Shown here piece by piece: positions 1 to 6,118 of a stretch of 6,544 nt of DNA. Origin of the DNA: JOPF133 sp035505095 (GTDB lineage Bacteria > Acidobacteriota > Terriglobia > Bryobacterales > Bryobacteraceae); the NCBI GenBank assembly GCA_035505095.1, contig DATJRE010000274.1, positions 1 through 6,544 of the forward strand. Direction: 5' to 3'. Made by a program: the position numbers and the translations under genes. Under the pieces are notes generated by a model that worked only from the letters and a program-made list of their open reading frames with translations, did not search any database and was not told the DNA's origin. Each line of letters opens with the position of its first letter. Position 1 is the first letter of the stretch.

Positions 1-910
1 CGTGATTGGCGCGCCCAAGAAGGCTGCCGCGCAGACCGTGGAAGCGCTGGAGCGCGATGCGCGCGGCTGGTACGGAGGCGCGGTGGGGATGATTTCGCTC
101 AACGGCGACATCAACACCGGCATCCTGATCCGCACCACGTACCTGCGCGACGGCATGGCGCGGTATCCCGTGGGCGCAACCCTGCTTTACGACTCCGTGC
201 CCGCCATGGAGGAGCAGGAGACGCGGCTGAAGGCCACCGGTTTTTTCCGCACGCTGGGAGCGGGCGTGCCGGACGCTGTGGAACCGGCCGCGGAGCGCGA
301 AGCGACAGGGTCGGGCGCGCGGCTGCTGCTGGTGGACAACGACGATTGCTTCATCCACACGCTGGCGAATTACGCGCGCCAGACCGGCGCCGAAGTGGTC
401 ACCTACCGCGCGGGATTTCCGCCCGAGCTGATGCGCGAAGTGGCGCCCAGCCTGATTCTGATTTCTCCCGGTCCGGGCCGGCCGGCGGATTTCGGCGTGC
501 CGGAATTGGTGAAGACGGCGGTGCGCCTGGGGGTTCCGGTGTTCGGCGTGTGCCTGGGGCTGCAAGGGATTGTGGAGGCCTTCGGCGGCGAGTTAGGCGT
601 GCTGGACTATCCCATGCACGGCAAGCCTTCCACCGTGCGGCATAGCGGCCAGGGCATTTTCGAAGGGCTGCCCGCGGAGTTTCAGGTGGGCCGGTATCAT
701 TCTTTATACGCGCGGCGCGAGACTTTCCCGGCGTGCCTGGAGGTGACCGCCGAATCCACCGATGGCGTGATCATGGGCATCCGCCACCGCGAGCTGCCGA
801 TTGAAGCCGTGCAGTTCCATCCCGAATCGATTCTTACGGCCGAAGGGGACCACGGGTTGAAGCTGATGGCCAATGCGGTGCGGTTGGGCAAAGCTGTGCG
901 CAGCCGCTGA
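1..910 (+). CDS. trpE(G): Fused anthranilate synthase TrpE(G), C-terminal part (5' truncated by window edge)
   Basis: Enzyme of tryptophan synthesis: the TrpE part aminates chorismate to anthranilate and the TrpG part supplies ammonia from glutamine. The frame is open at the left edge; the GTG at base 2 is an internal Val, not a start. The visible 302 residues begin in the end of the chorismate-binding domain (residues 1-83: IGAPKKAA, RGWYGGAVG, NGDINTGILIRT). A linker (84-106) leads into a class I glutamine amidotransferase (107-295) with the oxyanion region SPGPGRP (155-161), nucleophile Cys184 in GVCLGLQG, and His273/Glu275 in QFHPES. The nucleophile motif reads GLQ where free-standing TrpG usually has GHQ; this is the form I recall from fused TrpE(G) of rhizobia. 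Both domains are in one frame without a stop, so the fusion is real. PhzE-like or ADC synthase relatives are less likely. It appears unrelated in function to the efflux locus downstream. Confidence 0.93.
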   Translation, partial: VIGAPKKAAAQTVEALERDARGWYGGAVGMISLNGDINTGILIRTTYLRDGMARYPVGATLLYDSVPAMEEQETRLKATGFFRTLGAGVPDAVEPAAEREATGSGARLLLVDNDDCFIHTLANYARQTGAEVVTYRAGFPPELMREVAPSLILISPGPGRPADFGVPELVKTAVRLGVPVFGVCLGLQGIVEAFGGELGVLDYPMHGKPSTVRHSGQGIFEGLPAEFQVGRYHSLYARRETFPACLEVTAESTDGVIMGIRHRELPIEAVQFHPESILTAEGDHGLKLMANAVRLGKAVRSR

Positions 911-936
911 AACGGCAGGGCGGCCGAATTGCTCCG
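911..936. other. 26-base convergent intergenic gap, no clear terminator
   Basis: This is the only DNA between the stop of trpE(G) (TGA 908-910) and the stop of the convergent histidine kinase (TAG, 939-937). I see no strong stem followed by a T-run for either strand. The nearest stem is the 4-base GCTG/CAGC pair at 893-904, inside the trpE(G) end, which is too weak to call. Transcripts from the two sides probably overlap at their 3' ends or rely on Rho. Confidence 0.6.
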
Positions 937-2388
937 CTAGGTGCTTTCGCGCTGCCCCAAGAGACCCGCTGGTGAACCCTGTGCCGGTAGATCGGATGCG
1001 GGCAAGCTGATCCGAAATGTGCAACCCTGGTTGGGAACACTGGACAGGGTGACCGTGCCGCCGTGGGCCTCGATGGTCCACTTCACAATCGAAAGACCTA
1101 AGCCGGCGCCGCCGGATTCGCGCCAGCGCGCCTTATCCACCCGATAGAACCGGTTGAATATTTTGGGCTGATCTTCGACGGGAATCCCGGGGCCGTGGTC
1201 TTGGATTTCCACCACAACCAGTTGGCTGGCGGTAGTGCGCACACGCACGAGAATGGTTTCGCCCACCGGCGAATACTTCACGGCGTTGTGGATCACATTG
1301 ACCAACGCCTGCCGCAGGAAGACATAGTCCCCTTCGACCTGCGCGTCTTCTTCGCCTTCCACGAAAAGTCGCTGGGCCTTTTCTTCCAGGAGGATCTCAA
1401 AGAGCGCGGCGGCCTCGCGCGCCAGCGCCATGACCGGAACCACGGTGCGATGGAGCTGGATGGAGCCGGAATCGGCGCGGGAAATCGTGAGCAGGTTGTC
1501 GATCAAAGTGGTCAGACGGTTGACTTCCTCCAGCATGCTGCCGATGATGTCGCGGTATTCGGCGCGCGCGCCGTCCTTTTGCAATCCGACTTCGCCTACG
1601 CTGCGGATCATCGCCAGGGGCGTCCGCAACTCGTGGGATGCGTCGGAAGTGAAGCGCCGAAGCTGTTCGAAAGCCTGTTCGAGGCGGGCCAAGGTCTGGT
1701 TGAACACGCGCGCGAGCTGGCCCAACTCGTCATCCGCCTGGTCATTCGGCAGACGCGCATCGAGCTTCTCCGGGGTTATTTCCTGGGCCCGCCGCGCCAT
1801 TTGCTCAATGGGACTGAGGGCGCGCCGCGCCAGGCCATATCCGGCCAGCCCGGCAGCCGCCAGCACCACCGGCAACACTACCAGCGAGGCCGCCATCAGC
1901 TCGCGCAGGCGGGTAAACAGCGTTTCCTCACTGTGGGCCAGCCGGATCAGCAAGTGGTGTCCGTCGAGCACATGCACCCTGCTGACCAGGCGGACGCGGG
2001 TTCCATCCAGCAGGCGCGCCGAGCGGGCCGAGTACCCGCCGACACCCTCGCCAGAGAACGGCGGCCCTCCCAGTGGGCGGTTGCCCAAGCGCTCGTTGCG
2101 GAACAGCACCGCTCCATCGGGAGCCAGCACCTCCAGATAGCGCTCGATGACCTCCTTCGATTCGGGGTGGTTGTGATAATTCTCGCGAATGTGAAGCTGG
2201 CCATCGGCGGTGAAGTAGAACAGGCCCTCCACGGTTTCGATTTCCTCGATGGCGAAACGATCGAGCTGGCTGCGCAATTGGAAAAAGAGCAGCGCGCAGG
2301 TGCATGCCCAGGCGAGGGTGAGGAGTCCGGCCAGCACCGAGACGTACCAGAGGGTGAGGCGGGTGCGGAGATGGCGCGGACGACGCAT
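937..2388 (-). CDS. Sensor histidine kinase, CusS-like (two-component system)
   Basis: Inner-membrane sensor kinase of 483 residues that should phosphorylate the response regulator encoded just upstream. Order of parts: TM1 about 12-36; a periplasmic sensor loop about 37-164; TM2 about 165-186; HAMP about 187-240; HisKA with the H-box SHELRTP and phospho-accepting His252; then HATPase_c with N-box NVIHNAVKYS (Asn364, Asn368), G1 box DHGPGIP (397-403), F-box FNRFYRVD (411-418) and G2 box GAGLGLSIVK (427-436). All catalytic motifs are intact. Architecture and length fit the heavy-metal sensor kinase branch (CusS/CopS). The sensor loop carries scattered histidines (66, 72, 74, 139, 144, 145), which would suit metal binding but do not prove it. 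The ATG overlaps the regulator's TAA (TAATG) and has no good ribosome-binding site of its own, so it is probably translationally coupled. The C-terminus has about 20 extra low-complexity residues after the last kinase strand. Confidence 0.95.
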   Translation of the reverse strand: MRRPRHLRTRLTLWYVSVLAGLLTLAWACTCALLFFQLRSQLDRFAIEEIETVEGLFYFTADGQLHIRENYHNHPESKEVIERYLEVLAPDGAVLFRNERLGNRPLGGPPFSGEGVGGYSARSARLLDGTRVRLVSRVHVLDGHHLLIRLAHSEETLFTRLRELMAASLVVLPVVLAAAGLAGYGLARRALSPIEQMARRAQEITPEKLDARLPNDQADDELGQLARVFNQTLARLEQAFEQLRRFTSDASHELRTPLAMIRSVGEVGLQKDGARAEYRDIIGSMLEEVNRLTTLIDNLLTISRADSGSIQLHRTVVPVMALAREAAALFEILLEEKAQRLFVEGEEDAQVEGDYVFLRQALVNVIHNAVKYSPVGETILVRVRTTASQLVVVEIQDHGPGIPVEDQPKIFNRFYRVDKARWRESGGAGLGLSIVKWTIEAHGGTVTLSSVPNQGCTFRISLPASDLPAQGSPAGLLGQREST

Positions 2389-3074
2389 TAGGGCCCGTCT
2401 TCGTCGCGCAAGACGAAACCGACGCCTCGCACGGTGTGGAGAAGTTTGCGATCGAATTGGCCGTCGAGCTTGCGGCGCAAGCGGACCATCTGGGCATCGA
2501 TGACGTTGTCGAGCGGCGTCTGCCGCGACGTTTCGTGCCAGATATCGCGCGCCAGCATTTCCCGGGAGACGACCCTGCCCTGATTTTCGAACAGGTACTC
2601 GACCAGGTCGAACTCACGGGCCGTCAGATCGAGCGATTGCCCATTGCGGACCACGGAACGGCGGGCCACATCCATTTCGAGGTCGGCGAGCCGGAAGTGC
2701 GGGTTGGCATCGGGCTTGCCGCGGCGCAGCAGGGCGCGCGTGCGTGCCAGCAGCTCGGGAAAGGCGAAGGGCTTCACCAGGTAATCGTCGGCGCCGGTAT
2801 CCAGGCCGCGGACGCGGTCCTCCACGGCGTCCCGCGAGGTGAGCAGCATCACGGGCGTGCGGGTGCCGCGCTTGCGGAGAGTGGCCAGGATTTCAAAGCC
2901 ATCGTGGCCGGGCAGCATGACATCCAGGATCACCAGATCGAACGGCTGCGCCTGAATCAGGTAGGCGCCTTCTTCGCCGGTATAGGCGGCGCGGACCGAG
3001 TAGCCATCGGCCTCCAGCCCTTCGCGCAGAGCCTGCGCCATTTTCTGCTCGTCCTCGACCACAAGGATGTGCAC
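2388..3074 (-). CDS. OmpR/CusR-type response regulator
   Basis: DNA-binding response regulator, 228 residues from the chosen GTG start. The receiver domain (1-118) has the acidic pocket Glu7/Asp8, phospho-acceptor Asp51 in ILDVMLPG, Thr79 and Lys101 in LVKPFAFPEL. The C-terminal winged helix (about 126-225) shows LTAREFDLVEYL, the recognition-helix region VIDAQMVRLRRKLD and the terminal hairpin HTVRGVGFVL. This wording matches the CusR/CopR heavy-metal branch of the OmpR family. Start choice: the frame also runs back to a TTG at 3110, but homologues begin as M-x-ILVVEDE, which matches GTG 3074-3072 (HILVVEDE follows). An AAAGGA (3083-3078) sits only 3 bases upstream of the GTG. It is the first gene of a leftward operon with the kinase. 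It probably binds the TCAGG array at 3110-3171 and so controls itself and the divergent efflux genes; this is inferred from position. Confidence 0.94.
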   Translation of the reverse strand: MHILVVEDEQKMAQALREGLEADGYSVRAAYTGEEGAYLIQAQPFDLVILDVMLPGHDGFEILATLRKRGTRTPVMLLTSRDAVEDRVRGLDTGADDYLVKPFAFPELLARTRALLRRGKPDANPHFRLADLEMDVARRSVVRNGQSLDLTAREFDLVEYLFENQGRVVSREMLARDIWHETSRQTPLDNVIDAQMVRLRRKLDGQFDRKLLHTVRGVGFVLRDEDGP

Positions 3075-3080
3075 ATATCC

Positions 3081-3110
3081 TTTATAGGGGCACACCGCCC
3101 CCCACTGCAA
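3081..3110 (-). promoter_or_regulatory. Candidate sigma70-type promoter of the response regulator-kinase operon
   Basis: Read on the minus strand, TTGCAG (3110-3105; 4 of 6 matches to TTGACA) is separated by 18 bases from TATAAA (3086-3081; 5 of 6 matches to TATAAT). The expected transcription start falls near 3074, the first base of the GTG start codon, so the mRNA may be leaderless. The outermost minus-strand TCAGG-like half-site ends on the first base of the -35 box, the usual position for activation by an OmpR-type regulator. Box matching by eye only. Confidence 0.45.
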
Positions 3111-3171
3111 CTGACGGGTTCCTGATATTTCCCTGACGGACGCGTCAGGAAAACATCAGGGAATTATCAGG
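3110..3171. promoter_or_regulatory. Symmetric operator array: six TCAGG half-sites in 11-base steps
   Basis: On the plus strand TCAGG occurs at 3145-3149, 3156-3160 and 3167-3171, exactly 11 bases apart. On the minus strand TCAGG occurs at 3136-3132 and 3125-3121, with a 4-of-5 match (TCAGT) at 3114-3110, again 11 apart. All six are mirror images about 3140.5. The central pair forms perfect 7-base arms, CCTGACG (3132-3138) and CGTCAGG (3143-3149), around GACG. Tandem half-sites one helical turn apart are the classic binding layout of OmpR/PhoB-type dimers, and the array sits between the regulator and the divergent efflux operon. Assignment to this regulator is inference; the repeats themselves are plain in the sequence. 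Confidence 0.8.
3121..3171. repeat. 16-base imperfect inverted repeat inside the operator
   Basis: The minus-strand sequence 3136-3121 (TCAGGGAAATATCAGG) and the plus-strand sequence 3156-3171 (TCAGGGAATTATCAGG) agree at 15 of 16 bases, with a 19-base spacer (3137-3155). This pairing has its axis at 3146, half an 11-base step from the main axis, so the AT-rich spacers between half-sites are conserved as well as the TCAGG cores. No T-run follows, so it is not a terminator. Confidence 0.8.
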
Positions 3172-3190
3172 CGGAAGGCGGGCGGTTCGG

Positions 3191-3200
3191 TGCTAAGAAT
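3191..3200 (+). promoter_or_regulatory. Candidate -10 region of the DUF190-efflux operon promoter
   Basis: AAGAAT at 3195-3200 matches TATAAT at 4 of 6 positions and lies at the exact mirror position, about axis 3140.5, of the TATAAA proposed for the regulator. Alternatively TGCTAAGAA (3191-3199) may be read as an extended -10. The matching -35 position (3171-3176, GCGGAA) shows no consensus, so the promoter would depend on an activator bound to the TCAGG sites ending at 3171. A start near 3207 would leave a leader of about 24 bases. Weak evidence on its own. Confidence 0.35.
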
Positions 3201-3218
3201 GAAAACAAGCGCGCATCT

Positions 3219-3224
3219 GGGGAG
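3219..3224 (+). promoter_or_regulatory. Ribosome-binding site of the DUF190 gene
   Basis: GGGGAG lies six bases before ATG 3231, good spacing for a Shine-Dalgarno site, and supports the upstream start. A second purine-rich stretch at 3233-3240 could serve the in-frame ATG at 3246. Confidence 0.6.
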
Positions 3225-3230
3225 CGCGCC

Positions 3231-3590
3231 ATGGAGAGGAATTGGATGCTGTCACCGGGCCTGGCTAAGAAGGTCACGATTCATCTGAACGAAGATACAA
3301 GTTCCCGAAGCGACTACCTGAGCCGTGAGATACTTTCGCTGCTTCTGCGAGAGGGCGTGGCCGGGGCCACGGTGGTCCGTCCGGAAGCCGGTTTCGGCTC
3401 TCACCACCGCGTTCACACGCAGGAAGGTGGAATCGATACCGCCTACCACATGCCCTTGCGCATCGAGTTTGTGGAGATCGCCAAAAAGGTGGAACGCCTT
3501 CTGCCTTCTCTGATGGAGCTGGTGACGGATGGGCTGATTGAAGCTCACGATACCGTGATTCTGAAAATGGCTGTCGGAACAGCCAGATGA
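3231..3590 (+). CDS. DUF190 (UPF0166) family small protein, first gene of the efflux operon
   Basis: A 119-residue cytosolic protein of the DUF190 family (PF02641), small PII-like proteins of unsettled biochemical role. The family signature is visible: a first strand KKVTIHLNED (13-22), a helix after it, then EGVAGATVVRPEAGFG (41-56) with a downstream HHRVHT (58-63), then the strand LRIEFVEI (76-83), helix VERLLPSLMELVTDGLIE (87-104) and a final strand with TVIL. Length and order match the family. Two starts are possible: ATG 3231 with GGGGAG six bases upstream, or ATG 3246 with GAGAGGA (3234-3240) five bases upstream; the family consensus begins about residue 11, so it does not decide. Its stop overlaps the tolC-like start (ATGA), tying its translation to the efflux genes. 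No membrane segment or signal peptide is seen. A sensor or regulatory role for the pump is a guess from context. Confidence 0.88.
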   Translation: MERNWMLSPGLAKKVTIHLNEDTSSRSDYLSREILSLLLREGVAGATVVRPEAGFGSHHRVHTQEGGIDTAYHMPLRIEFVEIAKKVERLLPSLMELVTDGLIEAHDTVILKMAVGTAR

Positions 3591-4870
3591 AGGCCGGATA
3601 TGTCCGCATACTTGCGGGAAGCACTATATCCTGGGCGCTGGCGTGGGCGCAGACACCCGTGGTTTCGCTGGCGCAGGCGGAGCAAACGGCGCTGCGGAAC
3701 CACCCGCAGATCGCGGCGGCAGCCCTGGAAGCCGAGGCCAGCGGATTCGCCGAACGGGAAGTGCGCGCGGCTTATTATCCGACCCTCTCAGGTAATGTCA
3801 CCGGAGTTGGTTCGGAACATAACTCGGTGTTATCGGCGGGAGCGGTTACCACTTCGAGCATTTACAACCGTGGCGCAACCGGCATTGTGGCAAGCCAGTT
3901 ACTTACGGATTTCGGACGCACGGCCAGCCTTGAGCAAAGCGCCAAACTGCGCACAGCCTCCAGGAATCAGGACGTGACGAACACTCGGGCGGAGGTGCTG
4001 GTGGAAGTCCGGCAGGCATATTACCAGGCGCTGGCTTCGGAGTCGGTTCTGAAGGTGGCGCAGGCGACTTTGGATCTGCGGCGCGTCACGCTACGGCAGG
4101 TGACGGCGCTGGCGCAGAGCGCTCTGCGTTCGACCGTTGACGTGAGCTTCGCGCAGGTGAACCTGTCGCAGGCGGAACTCGACCTGTTTAGCGCGCAAAA
4201 CGACGCCAAGGCCGGCCACGCGCGCCTTTCCGCTGCCATGGGCTACCAGGACGACCAGCCATTTGGTCTGGCCGATGAGCCGCTGCCGGCGGCTTTGAAT
4301 CCGGATGTGGACGGCTTGATCGCGGACGCGTTGCGGGAGCGGCCGGATTTGGGCGCGCTGCGGTTCCAGCGCGATTCGCTGGCCAGTTTTGCGCAAGCCG
4401 AGAAAAGATTGCGGAATCCGACCGTGAGCGCCGCCGCGGTGGGCGGTGTGGCGCCGGTGCGGGATGACCGTCTGCCGGAAACTTACAGCGCCGCGGGCGT
4501 CAACGTGAACATCCCGGTGTTGAACGGCGGGCTTTTCAAGGCGCGGCGGGAGGAAGCCGAATCGCACGCCGCGGCGGCGGATAAAGACGTCCAGTCCCTC
4601 TCGGTGCGGATTGCGCGCGACGTGCGGATGGCGTGGCTGAGCGCCAACGACGCCTTCCAGCGCCTGGATGTGACGGCGCGAATGGTGGCCGAGGCCAACG
4701 AAGCGCTGCGACTGGCCCAGGCGCGCTATGACAATGCGCTGGGCAGCATTGTGGAGCTGAACCAGGCGCAGTTGGACCAGACGGCGGCGGAGATTGCGGC
4801 GGCTTCCGCCAAGTATGAATACCTGAGCCGGAGAGCGGATCTGGATTACGCCATAGGTATCTTGCGATGA
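3587..4870 (+). CDS. TolC-family outer-membrane efflux factor
   Basis: Outer-membrane channel of a tripartite efflux system, 427 residues, usual for the family. An N-terminal signal peptide is likely (residues 1-21, cleavage after AWA before Gln22); there is no lipobox Cys, unlike many OprM/CusC members. The mature protein shows the two-fold internal repeat of the OEP family: SLAQAEQTALRNHPQI (27-42), the strand and turn region SQLLTDFGRT (about 102-111) and long helices with VEVRQAYYQAL (about 140-150) form the first half. VDGLIADALRERPDL, VNVNIPVLNGGLFKARREEAE (about 304-324) and the helix ending in ADLDYAIGIL form the second. ATG overlaps the DUF190 stop (ATGA) and its own stop overlaps the adaptor start (ATGA), so the three are translationally coupled. 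It should form a trimer docked on the adaptor and pump encoded next. Substrate is not readable from the sequence. Confidence 0.93.
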   Translation: MKAGYVRILAGSTISWALAWAQTPVVSLAQAEQTALRNHPQIAAAALEAEASGFAEREVRAAYYPTLSGNVTGVGSEHNSVLSAGAVTTSSIYNRGATGIVASQLLTDFGRTASLEQSAKLRTASRNQDVTNTRAEVLVEVRQAYYQALASESVLKVAQATLDLRRVTLRQVTALAQSALRSTVDVSFAQVNLSQAELDLFSAQNDAKAGHARLSAAMGYQDDQPFGLADEPLPAALNPDVDGLIADALRERPDLGALRFQRDSLASFAQAEKRLRNPTVSAAAVGGVAPVRDDRLPETYSAAGVNVNIPVLNGGLFKARREEAESHAAAADKDVQSLSVRIARDVRMAWLSANDAFQRLDVTARMVAEANEALRLAQARYDNALGSIVELNQAQLDQTAAEIAAASAKYEYLSRRADLDYAIGILR

Positions 4871-6111
4871 CTCAAAAGCTACGAAAAAACGGACGTCTCC
4901 TGATGGCAACCGCGGCGGTTCCCTTTTTGCTGGCGGTTTCCTCCTGCGGGCGAGGCGGAAGCGTGCAGGCCGCCGCGACGCCGCCCATGCGCACGGTGGC
5001 CGTCGCCGGGGCAACCCGCACCGATCTTTCGAGCGATCTGGAACTGACGGCCGAATTCGAGCCGTATCAGGAGATCGATGTGATGGCGAAAGTGTCCGGG
5101 TACATTCGGGAGATCAAGGTGGACATTGGCGACCGCGTGTCCCAAGGCCAATTGCTGGCGACCCTGGAAATCCCCGAAATGCAGGACGATCTGACCCGTG
5201 CCGCCGCGGCCATCGACGAGGCCAACGCCGACTTGGCCGCGGCGCGCGACGAACTGCAGCGCGACCAATCGGCGCATGAAATGGCGCACCTCTCTTATAC
5301 GCGCATCCTGGAGGTCTCCAAGACCGAGCACGGGCTGGTCCCCGAGCAGCAGGTGGACGAGATCCACTCGCGCGACCTGGTGGCGGCGGCACAGGTTTCG
5401 GCGGCCAAGTCGCGGGTCACCGCGTGCGAGCAGCGCATCCGCGTCGCGCAAGCTGAGCAGGCGCGCTACAAGACTTTGTATCAGTACGCGCTGATCACGG
5501 CTCCCTTTACCGGAGTGGTGACCAAGAGGTACGCCAACACCGGCTCGCTGATACAGGCGGGCACCTCTTCGCAAACCCAGGCCATGCCGGTGGTCCGGCT
5601 GTCGGAAAACGGCCTCCTGCGGCTCCAGTTACCGGTGCCCGAATCCGCGGTTCCGCTGGTTCACCTGGGTGAGCCGGTGGATGTGAACGTATCCGCGCTG
5701 CATCGAACCTTTCCGGGGCTGGTCAGGCGTTTCGCGGACAAAGTGGACGAATCCACGCGAACCATGAAGACGGAGGTGGACGTTTCCAATCCAAAGCTGG
5801 AACTGGTGCCCGGAATGTACGCCGAGGTAGACCTGATTACGGAGCAGCACAAACACGTGCTCTCAGTGCCGGTGGAAGCCTTGGACGGCTCGGGAAGCAC
5901 CACGCGCGTGTTCGTGGTGCGGCCGTCGGGACAGGTGGACATCGTGCCGGTGCGCACCGGCCTGGAAAACGCGCAGTGGGTGGAGATTCTCTCGAAGCAA
6001 ATTCATGAAGGCGATTCCGTGGTGGTGGGATCTCGCGCCGGGTTGAAGGAAGGCGACCCGGTTCAGCCCAAGGCCATCGCGCTGACCACCGGCCCCTCGC
6101 CGAAGCCTTAG
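4867..6111 (+). CDS. RND efflux periplasmic adaptor lipoprotein (HlyD/AcrA-like membrane fusion protein)
   Basis: Periplasmic adaptor joining the RND pump to the outer-membrane channel, 414 residues. The N-terminus is a lipoprotein signal: charged start, hydrophobic stretch 11-24, lipobox VSSC with Cys27 as the lipidated residue. Then come the first lipoyl half (about 66-103: EIDVMAKVSGYIREIKVDIG, GQLLATLEIPEM), an alpha-helical hairpin (about 104-197, Ala/Glu/Arg-rich, coiled-coil like), the second lipoyl half (ALITAPFTGVVTKRYANTGSLI, 208-229), a beta-barrel (about 246-325, with LVPGMYAEVDL) and a membrane-proximal domain (about 330-400, VLSVPVEAL, then GLENAQWVEILS). Domain order is canonical and complete. 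ATG overlaps the tolC-like stop by ATGA; the pump gene follows after 7 bases. No His/Met-rich metal-binding stretch of the CusB type is visible, so a drug-type (HAE1) assignment is as plausible as a metal one. Confidence 0.94.
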   Translation: MTQKLRKNGRLLMATAAVPFLLAVSSCGRGGSVQAAATPPMRTVAVAGATRTDLSSDLELTAEFEPYQEIDVMAKVSGYIREIKVDIGDRVSQGQLLATLEIPEMQDDLTRAAAAIDEANADLAAARDELQRDQSAHEMAHLSYTRILEVSKTEHGLVPEQQVDEIHSRDLVAAAQVSAAKSRVTACEQRIRVAQAEQARYKTLYQYALITAPFTGVVTKRYANTGSLIQAGTSSQTQAMPVVRLSENGLLRLQLPVPESAVPLVHLGEPVDVNVSALHRTFPGLVRRFADKVDESTRTMKTEVDVSNPKLELVPGMYAEVDLITEQHKHVLSVPVEALDGSGSTTRVFVVRPSGQVDIVPVRTGLENAQWVEILSKQIHEGDSVVVGSRAGLKEGDPVQPKAIALTTGPSPKP

Positions 6112-6118
6112 GTTCCCC

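Noticed and set aside
893..904. GCTG-TGCG-CAGC stem as a trpE(G) terminator
   Set aside because: Only four base pairs, within the coding end, and not followed by T residues.
1195..2391. 398-codon plus-strand open frame opposite the histidine kinase
   Set aside because: It is antisense to an intact kinase with all catalytic motifs. Its translation shows no recognisable domain and is rich in Gln, Arg and His, as expected from the mirror of GC-rich coding DNA.
3075..3110. Extended start of the response regulator at TTG 3110 (12 more residues)
   Set aside because: TTG is a rare start, the added residues have no counterpart in the family, and the codon coincides with the proposed -35 box.
2436..3125. 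229-codon plus-strand open frame opposite the response regulator
   Set aside because: Antisense to a complete OmpR-type regulator and runs into the operator; no recognisable family.
3121..3171. Inverted repeat as a transcription terminator or riboswitch
   Set aside because: It lies between divergent gene starts, has no T-run, and its 11-base half-site period is better explained as a protein-binding array.
3110..3177. 11-base repeats as a mini CRISPR or VNTR
   Set aside because: Units are too short and lack spacers of CRISPR size; the mirrored orientation on two strands fits an operator rather than a tandem repeat expansion.
4091..5014. 307-codon minus-strand open frame across the tolC-like gene and the adaptor start
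   Set aside because: Arg/His/Pro-rich shadow spanning two real genes and their junction; no domain, and no plausible start context.
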